From Nemertoderma westbladi (taxonomy: Eukaryota > Xenacoelomorpha > Nemertodermatida > Nemertodermatidae), in NCBI GenBank assembly GCA_032718475.1, contig JAUCBJ010000608.1, positions 1 through 64,000 of the forward strand: a stretch of DNA of 64,000 nucleotides, read 5' to 3'. Shown here piece by piece: positions 44,860 to 57,315 of the stretch. Each line of letters begins with the position of its first letter. Position 1 is the first letter of the stretch. The translations under genes and the position numbers were made by a program. The notes beneath the pieces were generated by a model. That model saw nothing but the letters and a program-made list of their open reading frames with translations. It did not search any database and was not told the origin of the DNA.

Positions 44860-45640
44860 GCATTGCAGCTGCATTTTTAAGAATGCTGTGCCGGCTTATC
44901 GACAAAATTGCGCCGCCACAACTCCCTATCACCCATGACATTTGCTAGATCATCCGCATCTTCAAGGCCAGTGTCCTTTAAGATGCGTCTCAAGAAAGTC
45001 ATGGGCTGTTCACCATGCTTATTCACTCCATGAGGCTGCCAAAGTACAAGATTATGCACTGGCTGGTCCTCATGGCGAAAGCAATGTCATGCAAAGCGGA
45101 GGCGATTTTGTTCTAGTGTCAAGCTTGGGGGAACCAATGAGACACCTCCAATGTTATATAGTGTCTAGTTGGAGATGTGTGCATTGTACTTGACACAATG
45201 AACCCGGCGTAGCATTCTTGTGAATGTGCCATCCAGAGATTTGGTGTCCTCAGCAGTTAGAGCCAAGCATGGACTTCCATAGAGGAGTACTGAAACTACC
45301 GCTGATCTAAATAATCGGACCTTAAGTTTCCGGTTAATTCTCGGTGACTTCCAAATCCTGGAAAGCCTATTCAAGGCTGCCCATACCTTTCCCTTACGTA
45401 TTCGTAGGTACTCACCTGACTTCCGGATCCATGATCCCAGGTAACAGAAGTCGTCTACATGTTCAAGCATACCATCCAGACTGTCTGAGGACTTTCAAAG
45501 TTAACTGTCAAAATGTTGGTCTTTTTGGAGTTAATAAAAATACCAACACTAGAAGCAGCCTGTTCTAATGAGCTGAGGAGCCGTTGGGCTCCCTCTAGTG
45601 ATTTTGAGAGTACTCTTAAGTCATCAGCAAAGTCTAGATC
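44860..45640 (-). pseudogene. RTE-like LINE ORF2, C-terminal half, frameshifted
   Basis: The minus strand begins with LDFADDLRVLSKSLEG, the RT catalytic FADD. After a frameshift it reads VDDFCYLGSWIRKSGEYLR, RKLKVRLFRSAVVSVLLYG and SLDGTFTRMLRRV. It ends with the tail LANVMGDRELWRRNFVDK. The pattern is that of RTE/RTEX endonuclease-reverse transcriptases. It is 5' truncated and frameshifted. Confidence 0.85.
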
Positions 45641-47637
45641 AGTTAGGTACTTAGAAGGATTTCCCCGACTTCTTGAGCTAGTCGGTAAGGTAGAGTTACC
45701 ATCACCCCATCATCAGTTAGTTCACTTTACGTCTATACTTTCAGTGATGTTGTATACATTTCTCAATTCAATATTTATTTGATTCATTCTCAGGTGTAAT
45801 AATATATTTCGTTACATCCACGATGAGTAATATAGGTGTCATCAGGGACTGTTGTTATTGTAATAATTGTATCCTAGCTATTATCAAAAAGACTATAATG
45901 TACCTTAGGCTGGGCACGACTATCCATAAAGGCCAATTTACATCATAATATGGTTTATTCGTTTTAAATAGTTTGATTTCGCCCTTCAATATATAAAATA
46001 CATGTCAGTTCGATGGGCGCACCAAGTGAAATGACTACACCATTATTTATGCCTCATAATTCGAATGATAATTTCGCACCATTAACCAACAATTATTACT
46101 GGGATAGTATCCTGGGATATTAAACTCATACATAAAATTTTACACGTATGCGAATTTTAGCTCAACAAATTAGTCTGCATAATACTATATAACAATATGA
46201 GAATGTATTTTATGAATATGGGAGTAACATGCCTCGCCTCTATGTTTACTGTGATGAAGCGAAATTTTGTGATAGTAAAATATAAAATATTTATGCCTCG
46301 GGGGAAATTAATGTTCCCACATGGTATCAACAAAATCTAACTGCATGCCGATTTCTGAACGATTATCAACTTATATCAGAAATTGAACAACGTAATCCGC
46401 ATGGTGTTCTACAGTTCTGTGCTGTACTGTACAGTACATACAGCAGTTATCACTTTTCTAGGAATCCTAGCCTGTGTATTTGGTAGCATATCATTCTACA
46501 TAGATTGATGAAAGCCGCTTGCTTATCCTCGCTTTTGCGACCAAATATGTCTTGTCCTTGGGAAGAAGATACCGCTATCTAAAATTATGTTGTGTGCAGG
46601 TAATCCAAGGATTGATTTTTTTCACTCACCAGGGAGCATTTGAATTGAGATAAAATGAAATGTAATAGGGGTTTGTTGGATGTGCGAATCAATATTAATA
46701 GCACAGGATGGAGACAGGATAATGCATGACATTAGTTATCCCCTTGCAAATCTCAAATTTCCAGTTTCTCATGGAATAGTTTGCTAATGGGAATGTTATT
46801 TTGCTCTCTTGTTTATTTTGTATTATTATTAAATTGTTTCTTTTACTAGTGTAATTATAAGTATATCTGCAATTGTCGTGTAATACTGTAAGACGTGTAT
46901 GTTACCCTACCAGAGAAAGTATATATATGTTTCCATGTAATTTTGGACTGTATTATGTCACTGTGTATAATCGATTGTTCTTCCAGCATAAGTAAGTAAA
47001 CTGTATCCCAGTACCATATATAGGTATCTCTGTAATTTTGAGTAATATTGTTAATGTTTATAAATCTGTATCAATATGTCTGTCTGTATGTAAAGTTGAA
47101 CTGTTCGTTCTACCAGCATTAGTAGTACGTATATATGTATCACTGAAATCCCTTTGTGTTTTTCGTTTGTTTGTATATGTATGGCTGTAAATTTGGACTG
47201 TAATATGTATTGTGTTTACCAAACTATTTTCATCTTAGAAATGATATATTAAAAATATAATGTGTTCAGGAAGTCCACAAAAAAATAATCCCAATAGTGA
47301 CAACACTTTCAATACTAACATAAATTTCGAATTTACATAATATTAGTTATTCATAACCACATATGTTTGAAGGTCAGTGTATGTATGACTATCCTTACGA
47401 TCAAGCAGTCCTCCAACAAGAATGATTTAAACTAAACTATGCGATTTCATCTTAAATATGTTAGTATGTTAAATAGGTTGAGCTAATGTAATGGGGATAA
47501 ATTAAATCCTTCCTTCCTTCCTTGTCAATGTTTCAATGTCTATTCATTTTGCAGAAACAAGCTGGGAACAAGCTAATTGGAGCTGGATCGATTAGGCAAA
47601 CTAGTAGAAATTTAAGGGAATAATATATACTGAAACA
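45641..47637. other. Intergenic, no gene seen
   Basis: Two kilobases of AT-rich DNA with weak internal similarity but no coding signal. Confidence 0.5.
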
Positions 47638-47925
47638 GATGCATGTAGACGACTTTTGTTACCTGTGATCATGGATCCGGAAGTCTGGTGAGGACCTTCG
47701 AATACGTAAGGGAAAGGCATGGGCAGCCTTGAATACGCTTTCCAGGATTTGTAAGTCACACAGAATTAATCGGAAACTTAAGGTCCGATTATTTAGAGCA
47801 GCAGTAGTGCCAGTACTCCTCTACGGGAGTCCATGCTGGGCTCTAACTGCTGAGGACACCAAATCTCTGGATGGCACATTCACAAGAATGCTACATCGGG
47901 TTACGGGTTCATTGTGTCAATAACT
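47638..47925 (+). pseudogene. RTE-like LINE fragment, same family as 44860-45640
   Basis: It encodes VDDFCYL, then a stop, then RKLKVRLFRAAVVPVLLYG and SLDGTFTRML. It is nearly the same stretch as the minus-strand copy, in opposite orientation 2.3 kb away. Confidence 0.85.
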
Positions 47926-48447
47926 AAATATTCTTAATATTTTGTGAAGCTGACATAGCATATCAATGTGAATGTGCAGCTTCAATGCGGAAGGCTGATT
48001 ATAGTACAGTATAGGAGTATACATAGCTGAGCGCAAATTTTGGGGGGCCAATGGGACACCTCTATGGTGGCCCATGCCTGCCACTATGTAACTCTTGATG
48101 AAATATTTAAATAATAAATAAGTGGAAAAAATATATGTTGCGCTGTCAGTCAGAGAGGTAACAGGAACAGCCCACGGGGTAAGGATTTACCCCTGGGGCG
48201 CTAACTGTCAGGATAGTCTGATACCAACTGTCAGACAGTCTTTTTCAACTATCAGATAGATGATCGGATCGCCCAGTTACAAGTTGCCCTCAGTTGTATT
48301 TTTTAAACCCTAAATTAAATTAAATATTTAAATTAATAATAATATTTTAAAATTAAACTAAATTGTTGACAGAGTCTCTTACTACTTCCGAAATCGTTGA
48401 TCGTGGTACCGGTACCGGAATCTGGCTTTGATTATAAACACTGAACT

Positions 48448-48812
48448 GCTGAACGATGGCGGAATCTACGAAACCCGTATTCCTAATCCCTGAATCCTGT
48501 AATCCGAGAAGGCGACGGAGTCATTAAAGGTAAACAATGAAACGATCGCGATGGACAACGGAATCTATTCAATCCAGAACGATACGATGGCGACGGAGTC
48601 TATTACCTGATTACAATATTAAACACGGAACCTGGAACCAGAACGATCAGACGATGGCGAGACAGCGAGCGAGCGAGGTATACCGAGGTAACCTACAAAA
48701 CACAAAACGACAAGCAGGCGACGGAGTTTATTAAACCCAGTACGATATGGTGCATAGCGATCGAGACGTACAACGCGACAACGGTGTCTATTAAACCTAG
48801 AACCGAAGACGA
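48448..48812 (+). repeat. Degenerate ~30-60-bp repeat with GACGGAGTCTATTAAAC core
   Basis: About seven diverged copies of a GATGGCGACGGAGTCTATTA motif followed by AACC/CCTG occur. The ORF across it (48537-48734) is a by-product. Confidence 0.6.
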
Positions 48813-48954
48813 CGGAGTCTATAAACCTGGAACAATGCGAACGAGGCTACTGTAAAGTTAGACTGGTTTGTGAGATTAACCTGCCAATACTAACTCAATA
48901 GAATTCGCTTTCTTCGAATTCCTACTAATATATACTGTATGACATTGCTTTATA

Positions 48955-49205
48955 AGTCGTCTTCATTATAAGCCTCGTTGTGCTCGTCCTGTTTTGTATT
49001 TAAATATATTTCCTAAACGCAGACTGACGGACGATCTTTATAACTACCGATGCCTTCAATAGGCGAAGCCAGGTATGGTTTATAGGAATATAGTCTACGC
49101 AGTAATCGTCTTCATTATATGCCTCATTGCGCTCGTCGCTCGTCCTGTTTTGCATTAAAATATTTTTCCTAAACCAAGACAGACGATCTTTATACAGATA
49201 TAACT
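48955..49205 (+). repeat. Direct repeat pair, ~110 bp
   Basis: 48955-49050 and about 49100-49205 share TCGTCTTCATTATA, GCTCGTCCTGTTTTG and GACGATCTTTAT with scattered differences. Confidence 0.7.
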
Positions 49206-49524
49206 ATGCGAAGTTTCGAAAATGTGCGAGTAACTGCAGATACATCTATGTGGAGATGTGTGATACAACGCCAATGCATCGTATGCCGATGTAGTAATAT
49301 GGGTATTTATATAATATATATTACAATTCCCCTCTGGTTAGGCTACAGTAAAAACTCCCAGCAGCTACTGTAGCTGCTCCACACCCCTGCAGAGACCATA
49401 TTAACCAATAATGGGCAGGATTAAATTTGTACTCCATGATTGTGAAGTTTTAATTACGTTTAGATCAATTAATGGTACCCCTACGCTAAGGCTCACTCAC
49501 TTCGTGGCTCGCCCCACAGTAGTC

Positions 49525-49880
49525 TGGCAGCCATGGTCCTTGTATTACTGATCTTGGGGGCAGTGGCAGCCCTGGGCCACGAGGGGGTATTTTATTTTTT
49601 ACTATTAGTTTTTTAATGGCAGCCATGGTCCAATTCTATTACGGATTCTGGGGGCAGTGGCAGCACTGTGCCACGAGGGGGTATTTTATTTTTTTACTAT
49701 TAGTTTTTTTAATGGCAGCCATGGGCCAATACTATTACTGATCTTGGGGGCAGTGGCAGCCCTGGGCCACTAGGGGGTATTTTATTATTTTTACTATTTT
49801 TTTTTAATGGCAGCCATGGGCCAAAAGCTGTTATCTGATTATGGGGTGATGGCAGCCCTGGGCCACGTGGGGTATTTTTT
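49525..49880 (+). repeat. Four-copy ~95-bp tandem repeat
   Basis: Units start GGCAGCCATGG at 49525, 49618, 49714 and 49809. Each includes GGGGGCAGTGGCAGC and GGGCCAC followed by a T-rich stretch. A stray GTGGCAGCCATGGGCCAC lies near 50080. Confidence 0.85.
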
Positions 49881-50521
49881 TTCTTTAACAGTATTTATAT
49901 TACATGGAAATTTTTTTGTGAGTTTTTTTTTACCTTTTTTTTCCAAGATATTTTTTACTGAGATTTTTTTTAAAGATATTTTATTTTACTTATTTTTTTT
50001 AAGACATTTTTTTAATTATTTTTTTTTCAAGATATTTTCCACTTATTTATTATTTAAATATTTTATCAAGAGTTTTATAGTGGCAGCCATGGGCCACCAT
50101 ACACCTCCAATGTTGTATAGATGTTTTATGTATAGATATAATGATGTTTTTTGTTCTAGAACGTAAATTTCATCTTCTGATTGATGTTAGCTATTGTTTT
50201 TTATTATGGTAGCTAGTTTTGTTAATGGGTATTCTCATGATGTATTTTGTTCTAGAACGTAAATTTCACCTCCTGAGAGAGGTTAGCTATTATTTTTTAA
50301 TATGGTACTGTAGCTAGTGTTTTTTTAAAGGTAGCTAGTGACTCCATATTATAAAAGAAAATTTGTAGTGCCCCTTTTATTTAGACAATTTCCATATCAT
50401 CCAGATATTCTAGAAATGACTAATAAAAATAAGAAATAAATCTAGAGAAATAAAATGAGAAATAAATCTAGAAATTTTTTGGATGCTCTGGAAAAGATAA
50501 TAATAATATTATTAAACACTA

Positions 50522-50816
50522 AGGCAACAATAAACAGCGCAAATAACTTAAACTTCATGATTTGAGAAATAAAGATTCTAAAAAACAGCTGACGTTTCGA
50601 TTATTTATTATTTTGTAAATTGTTTTTTTGTATTGTTATTTCAATCTTCACCAGCCTTATTATTGTATTTAGTACTGTCTTTCACTAATTTTCAGTTATA
50701 TTTGTTTTTGCTTTGAAAATGATTATTGTTTAATAAATCGAAACGTCAGCTGTTTTTTAGAATCTTTATTTCTCAAATCATGAAGTTTAAGTTATTTGCG
50801 CTGTTTATTGTTGCCT
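50522..50816. mobile_element. MITE with 81-bp perfect inverted repeats and TA duplication
   Basis: The arms 50522-50602 and 50736-50816 are perfect complements by eye and start AGGCAACAATAAACAGCGC. TA dinucleotides flank both ends (50520-50521 and 50817-50818). The 295-bp size, lack of coding frame and TA duplication fit a Tc1/mariner-type MITE. Confidence 0.82.
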
Positions 50817-50818
50817 TA

Positions 50819-51753
50819 ATAAGCTTCAGATTCCTAGCAACTCAAACTCTATCATTATTAAACACAATAAACTAGTTCTTTTAATTAAGCAACGGTAGTG
50901 TTCTGACTGAGTATAATAAAAAATGTATAATGACTGCGGCGTACGCCAGTTATGGACATTTACAATATTTATTGTTTACGTAGTTGCCGGGCAACCAGCA
51001 GATATACAGAGTTATCTGAGTACTGACTGACGGACAGGCAGCTTATAGAAATTAACCGTATCCTACCGGTACTGCATGAATTAGCGTGACGCTAAAATAT
51101 AATTTACATTCGGATCAGTAAAAACTCTATTTTGACATCTGCCTATATTTTGTATAAAAAACTAGCTAGTGAATAATTACTAGCTACTTTGACTATCAAA
51201 TAAAAATTACTAGCTACCATGACTCATAAATTATTCCAGACAAATATATAATTGAGAATTAAAAGATCTCTTTAATTTTTTCACTAGCTAATAAAAAGAA
51301 CTAGCTAACACAAAATCAAAATTACTAGCTACCATCTTACTAGCAGAAGGTCAAATATTTAGCAAGTCGTTAGACTTGATTACTGTAAGAAAAAAAGCTA
51401 CTGGCTACTGGCTACTGACTACTGGCTACTGACCTAGAGCAAAAACGGCTCTAACGATTTTGATGAAATTTTGCATGGACCATGAAAATGGATTTCTAAG
51501 GGTACTGGCAGGGCCTTCATAAAATAACCACATATTCATTAGATTTACAAAAAAGTAATCAAAGAGATTGAGGGTTTTATGATTATTCATCGGTATTCTC
51601 CAAATATATCAGCAATATATACCAACATAACACAGTAACACCAATTAATAACAGAATCAAATAATGCGGTGAACAGTCAGTATGTGTAGTTGAATCTCGT
51701 TGCGTGACGCCGCGATGTGGCGATGTTCTGGGCTTAGAAAGATATACACACTG
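50819..51753. other. Non-coding, short TAGCTA-rich repeats
   Basis: Multiple ACTAGCTA and CTGGCTACTG words occur around 51160-51430. An inverted pair (TTCATAAAATAAC at about 51499-51528 and 52122-52148) brackets ~650 bp. No gene is seen. Confidence 0.5.
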
Positions 51754-54237
51754 ACTGAATTGCGTGAGTTTCTATAGGCACTGTCCAACACAAAATGAAA
51801 ATCGCTCTGATTGGTCGAGCCGAACAAAGAACAAAGAAAGCCAAAAAGCTCCACGTCGACATATCAGCTGATAGATGTCGTCATCTGAACTACACTGTAT
51901 TAAGAGTATTTTGGCGTAATGCGGCAGAATGGCTAGTTATGTCCGCTAAAGTACACATACAGAAAAATGGCTTTTAAACCATATTCAAAAAATGTGTCCA
52001 TTAAATTCCCCATACACGATATAGTACTGATATGTGTTGGTCCCATGATCATAGAGTGAAATGAAGTAACACTTCCTACTTGGCCTCTTATTTTTTTGAG
52101 GGCAGCTCTGTGTCCAGGCCTGTTATTTTATGAAGGCCCTGGTACTGGTGAAATCGCGGTTTAAATTGAAACATCTCAACTTGTTTTATTTCGAAAAATA
52201 GCCCCAAACGACCAAAATTGCCATAGGCACAATGATAGAAACACCAGCTGGCACTCATGAAAAATGTATAGAGATGGCCTGGTAATGCATTCAATAGTAA
52301 GGGCAACTAACAAAGAAGTACTTTCTCTGCCAAGTTTTATTATCACTCTACTCTATAACCCAGACAGTAAGCAAACATTAACTGGTTTAGCTGGCTATTA
52401 CAGTCTCAGCTAAATAACTAATTCTAGTTGTTCTAGAACAAAAAACCTCAGGTTAAAAGCCATTTTCATATGATAAAATTTGGACAAAAGTCATCGTGGA
52501 CAGGTACCTGGACCCCCTCCCAAATTTTTCTACAAATCTTAATTAGATAGCATGAAATTTGAAACAGAGATACTGTAGTTTCACCTCCCTCCTCTTTGCT
52601 GAGTGAGCCAGAATTGTTTTATTTTTGCTTTCATCCTTTAGCTACAAGCGTTTGAAAAAGGTGTCTCCATCGGTATTGCGCCAGTTACACCGCAGTTATT
52701 CTTCAACCTTATAGCGATTTGTTGATATTGACAGAAAGCTGGCCATGCAAGGATTCCAAATATGTATCACAATCTGAATTTCGTCGTAAAACAGCAGAGC
52801 TATATGGGCATTCTAAAGTTGCATGGTTTTACACCTGCGCAAGGTTATTTTATTCTATTAATAAAATTATTTTTTTTTTTACGACACTATATTCCAGGAT
52901 GGTGTAGTAATGCCGTAAAAAAATGGCTAGCTAATACGATATTGCATCAGTACAGTGCAGTGATTCTTCAATGTTATATTGATTCGTTGGTACTGATGGA
53001 AAGCTGGCCTTGCAAGGATTCCAAATATGTAAAAATATTTGCATTTGGTTGTTAAATAACGAAATATGGGCATTCGAAAGTTGCATATATTTGCTTCCGC
53101 TGCAGGCCATTTATTCTATTTATTGTTATTTAATAGCCACGTTATTGAAATGAGCAGAATTTATAGAATTCAGCTTTAAAGGATAAGAAGTAGTAATGAA
53201 CCCAAGTAATACAATGCAATGTCTAGGCCTACATCCATAATTGACTTTGGTACAGCTCTGTTCCGCAATTCATCGTTAATTGGAATGAATAAGGTGAAAC
53301 AGCACAATACATCTCATGATCTAATATAATTATAATAATACATCAGAGCGACAGAACTCAGTTCCGGTAAAGCTAGCTGGCCCGATTGTCTGTCTTCTGA
53401 GATCTGTCGGTTTGATGTATTATTATTATAAATTATATTAGATAAAGTGATGTGTATATTGTGCTGAATAATATTTGGAGCTCTCCTGTGTAATGTGTGA
53501 TTGCCGACTGAACTTTCACTATTATCCGTCCATTCATTCCAGTTGACAATTAATTGCGGAACAGAGATGTAACAACTTATCACTTATTATTAACACTTAT
53601 ACTCCATTTATGTAGTGTTTTTACTAGTTACTACTAATAACTAGTAATACTACACCATACCCTAGTAATATAGTGTCATTATTTAGGTACATGGACCGCT
53701 CCAAATTTTCTACAAATTTTCATGAGAATGCATAAAATTTGAAACAGATAGTTTACATCCCTTTTCCTCTGTGGGTGAGTTATAATTATTTATTACATGG
53801 CAAAAAATGTCGAACTCCATTCATTATTCTCGAGGAATTTTATTTTTTCAGAGTATCAGCGAGGTCAAATGATGGAGAGAATTGTAAAAGCTTTTACTGA
53901 ATTGTCCAGTTATTTTTCCTTATTTTTCCCGTAAAGTACTCTGTAGTTGGTTTACCAGGCATAAAAAGGCCGTGTCCTTGCTGTACTGGTGTTTTAGCGG
54001 ACATAAAAGCTATTTCTTCTGTATTTGTACTTTAGAGGACATAATCCGTAATTCCGTGACGTAAAAGCTCGATACTCTTGAAAACAGTGTCGCTACCATG
54101 ACGACGGCTAGCAGCTGATATTGCCACGTCGACGTTTCTTTGTTTCTCTGTTCTCTCGTTGTTCATGTTGACCAATCAGAGCGTTTGTGATCTCTGTGTT
54201 GGAGGTATATACAGAAACTCAGTAGTTCAGTGTTATG
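51754..54237. repeat. Diverged inverted repeat pair, ~165-bp arms
   Basis: 51754-51920 and 54072-54237 are opposed copies sharing CTCTGATTGGTC, AACAAAGAA, CGTCGAC and ATATCAGCTG. The 2.1 kb between has no ORF. They may be the termini of an old DNA element or two independent copies of one repeat. No target duplication was found. Confidence 0.5.
52719..53130 (+). repeat. Direct repeat pair, ~150 bp
   Basis: 52719-52880 and 52977-53130 share AAAGCTGGCC, GCAAGGATTCCAAATATGTA and ATGGGCATTC. The copies are diverged and lie inside the inverted pair 51754-54237. Confidence 0.7.
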
Positions 54238-55430
54238 TTTTTGTCCAGAGCCTAAGAACCGGCTTTGGCACCTCCGTGTTTAGTTTTTAGTCTTACACTA
54301 GTAGGTTTAATTATAAAGGGCATATATCCTTTAACCTGCATACTGATGACTGATGTCTGCATACTGCAGTACTGCATACACTGCATACTGTGTAACATTG
54401 TGCATACTTTTATATTGTTATACTGCTATTTACCGTCAGTTCTTCATAATATGGTTGATGAATAATTATATTTGGAATAACGATAAACAACCCCGAAACC
54501 CAATATTCTTGATATACCGAAGGTAAGAGAGAAGGGTTACAGATAAACGATTGTGACTTATGTTAAAGTGGTTTGAAGTGAATCTAATGTTATTTGATAG
54601 ACCCTACATGAGTCAGTCTGTGTTCCTTTTATATGTGACTAAAATCAGTGAAGATCGGCAGATTAGTGTGCAGTATTGTGCAGCATTGTGTATGAGTGAG
54701 TCTGTTAAAGAAGCATTCCTAAAGAATGCGCCATATATGTGAATTATAATTAAGCCATATCGTTGTGAGTAGTTTAAGTCATAACTCTGTTTATGTAGAT
54801 AAAGCGCCACGTCTTAAAGGAACTGTTAATATTACCGAAGGTGAATAATATTGTCAGAGATTATATAATACTGTCAGTCGAATAATACATTAGGCTTACA
54901 TAGCAATAAAAATTAAACCGTCGAACCCAATCTCCCGGGAATATCCAGCGGGTGAATGGTCGCGCACGGATTGGTTTCGACTAGTGTAGTGAATCAAATA
55001 CTTGTCATAGACTAAAAAGCAGATTTATTATCTAGAAGACATTCTAATTTGGCGGGTTAAACTGCCAAAGGTCTGAAAGCGCGAACATTAAAGGATATAG
55101 CTTCTTTGTTGCAGTAAGCAATAAAGTTGAAAGTACCGGTCAACCGGTAAACCTGAACCGGTACATCTGTAGGTCAGTAGTCAGTAGGCCCAACCGCTAG
55201 AACCGGTACTTCTGTATTCCGTAGGCCTAGCTGTCCTAACCGGTACTTCCGTATAAGTACACTAGTATTATTCGATTTGATTGTTGTATACCGGTAGGTC
55301 TTAGTACTTAATCAGGGAACGGCCGCCCTGATTTTTTATTGAGATTTTACTTATTTCTGTCAAGTTTCATTTATTTGTAGGCCAGTATTGAACAGAAGGC
55401 GTGTGAGCCTGATCAGATTGTACAGACGAT
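53131..55430. other. Non-coding stretch before the BEL/Pao leader
   Basis: AT-rich, with many ACCGGT and TAGGCCTA words but no supported exon or RNA gene. Confidence 0.45.
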
Positions 55431-55467
55431 TTGTAGGCTGAGCTGTTGTCTGATTGCTGTTGAGTCC

Positions 55468-55905
55468 GAACGGATTGCAGTGTGTGTAGATCACTTGTCC
55501 GATTAAGTACGATTAGGAAGTAGGGGCAGCGAACGCTGTAGGGTAAACCCCCAACTAAAGAATAAGTCGCACTACTGGGTTAGAGCGCATACTCCCTAAT
55601 CATTTCGGAGTCTGCATGTCCTGTAATTTATTTAGGCTTGAGAGTAGTCTGCCATCGTTTGGTCTGTACTTTGTTTGTGTGGGTCTGTGCGGGTGGCGTG
55701 TGATTTTATTTAGATAATTTGTAGGCTGGATAGTTGTCTGGCTGTTATTAGGTCTGAACGGATTGCAGTGTGTGTAGATCACTTGTCCGATTAAGTACGA
55801 TTAGGAAGTAGGGGCAGCGAACGCTGTAGGGTAAACCCCCAACTAAAGAATAAGTCGCACTACTGGGTTAGAGCGCATACTCCCTAATCATTTCGGAGTC
55901 TGCAT
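55468..55905 (+). repeat. Identical 150-bp direct repeats, 288 bp apart
   Basis: 55468-55617 and 55756-55905 look identical, from GAACGGATTGCAGTGTGTG to GGAGTCTGCAT. They are embedded in a ~288-bp tandem duplication whose remaining parts have diverged. They lie 1.4 kb upstream of the BEL/Pao ORF and may belong to its leader or LTR, which I could not delimit. Confidence 0.8.
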
Positions 55906-57315
55906 ATACCGTAGTTTGTTTAGGCTTGATAGTAGTCTGTCAGTGTTCGGTCTGTATTTTGTTTGAGTAGTTTGTACGCGTAGCGTAATATTTATTATTC
56001 AGAGTTTATGCGATTATCCGCAACATTCATTCCCCAAGTTTATTCCTACAGTAATTGTGTTTGTTATACATACCGTTATAGTTAAATTAACCCCGGTACT
56101 ACACGGGCTGCTCGGCGTAGGTAAAGACTGGTGATTTTGTGCATCGGTCACTCCAGCAGATGCCGTGGTTCTTTTAGCTGTTCAAGTATATTTAACTACT
56201 GATTATTTGTTGTACAAGTACTCGTACCTAATTTAGGGTTTAGTGTACAGTGCTTTCCCGAAGTAATTATTGTAGCCATTATATTTGTGTTGTAAAGTGG
56301 TTGATAGGCACATTCGATTAGCTCTATTAACTTCTAGGTAGGAACACTCCGTGATACATAACGTAGAACCTATAGCGATACGGCTATAGGTCGTCAGGCG
56401 GTGGTATTTTCCTATCTAGACAACGCAGTGTATTTACTACTACTTATTATTTCAAATACCGTAGTACCCTGTCCGTAGTAATAACCAGAATTCTAACCCT
56501 TTGTTAGGCTGGTTTGTAGACTTCTTGTAAAATTACCCTAAAAATTCGTATTTTGTGTTTTTTGTAATTTTTTGCATTTATTTAGAGATTGTAATCTCAC
56601 CCGAATTGTACGTAATTTGTAGTATTAAGTAACTTAGGTAAATTAGAATTATTTGTTTTAGTGTCCTATACGTAACACTTCACTGAAAGCGCACCGCTTT
56701 GTGTAGTGATTACTCCCCAGAAATAATAACATTTATTTCAACATTGACAAAACCCATTAAAACGGGTATATATATATTATAAATCAAATCTAACGATTTA
56801 TAAATAGTAGGCCTACCATCCAACCATTAGGTCTCAATATCAGTTGGATTACTGCTCAAATAACGGTAATAAAGTAAGTAAAGTAACCAAGTAACCCTTG
56901 AAATTCAGAAATTCAGTTATTTTAAAATAATTGATATACCGGTATTTACGATAGGCCTATTATCTTATTTCTATAAATCTAGGCTGAAATTATACCGGTA
57001 CTTGTAATTAATTCTATTTCAGAATTATATATACTACAAACTGTAAGCTGTATACCGGTATTCCCGATAGGCCTATTATATATTTATATATATTTGTGCT
57101 AAAATTATACCGGTATTCTGTGATAAACCTAGTCTGTAATAATACTTATATAGTTATATATACTATAAGCATACCGGTATTCTAATATATTATATATATC
57201 ACGCTACACTGAGTAGCAGTATCGGTAATTAATTACTGGGCTAGCAGTTAATACTGAATTACTAGACTTGCTTAGACTGTAATATAGCAGTAGGCATCCA
57301 ACTGTACAAACAAAC
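55906..57315 (+). other. Non-coding leader of the BEL/Pao ORF
   Basis: No ORF. AT-rich with repeated TATACCGGTA and TAGGCCTA words. No LTR pair could be matched to sequence after 61722. Confidence 0.4.

Noticed and set aside
55560-55620. tRNA-like look of the GGGTTAGAGCGCATACTCCC block
   Set aside because: No matching acceptor stem or TPsiC (GGTTCGAATCC) box; no cloverleaf could be drawn.
54072-57315. BEL/Pao 5' LTR
   Set aside because: No direct repeat matching sequence after 61722 could be found by eye.
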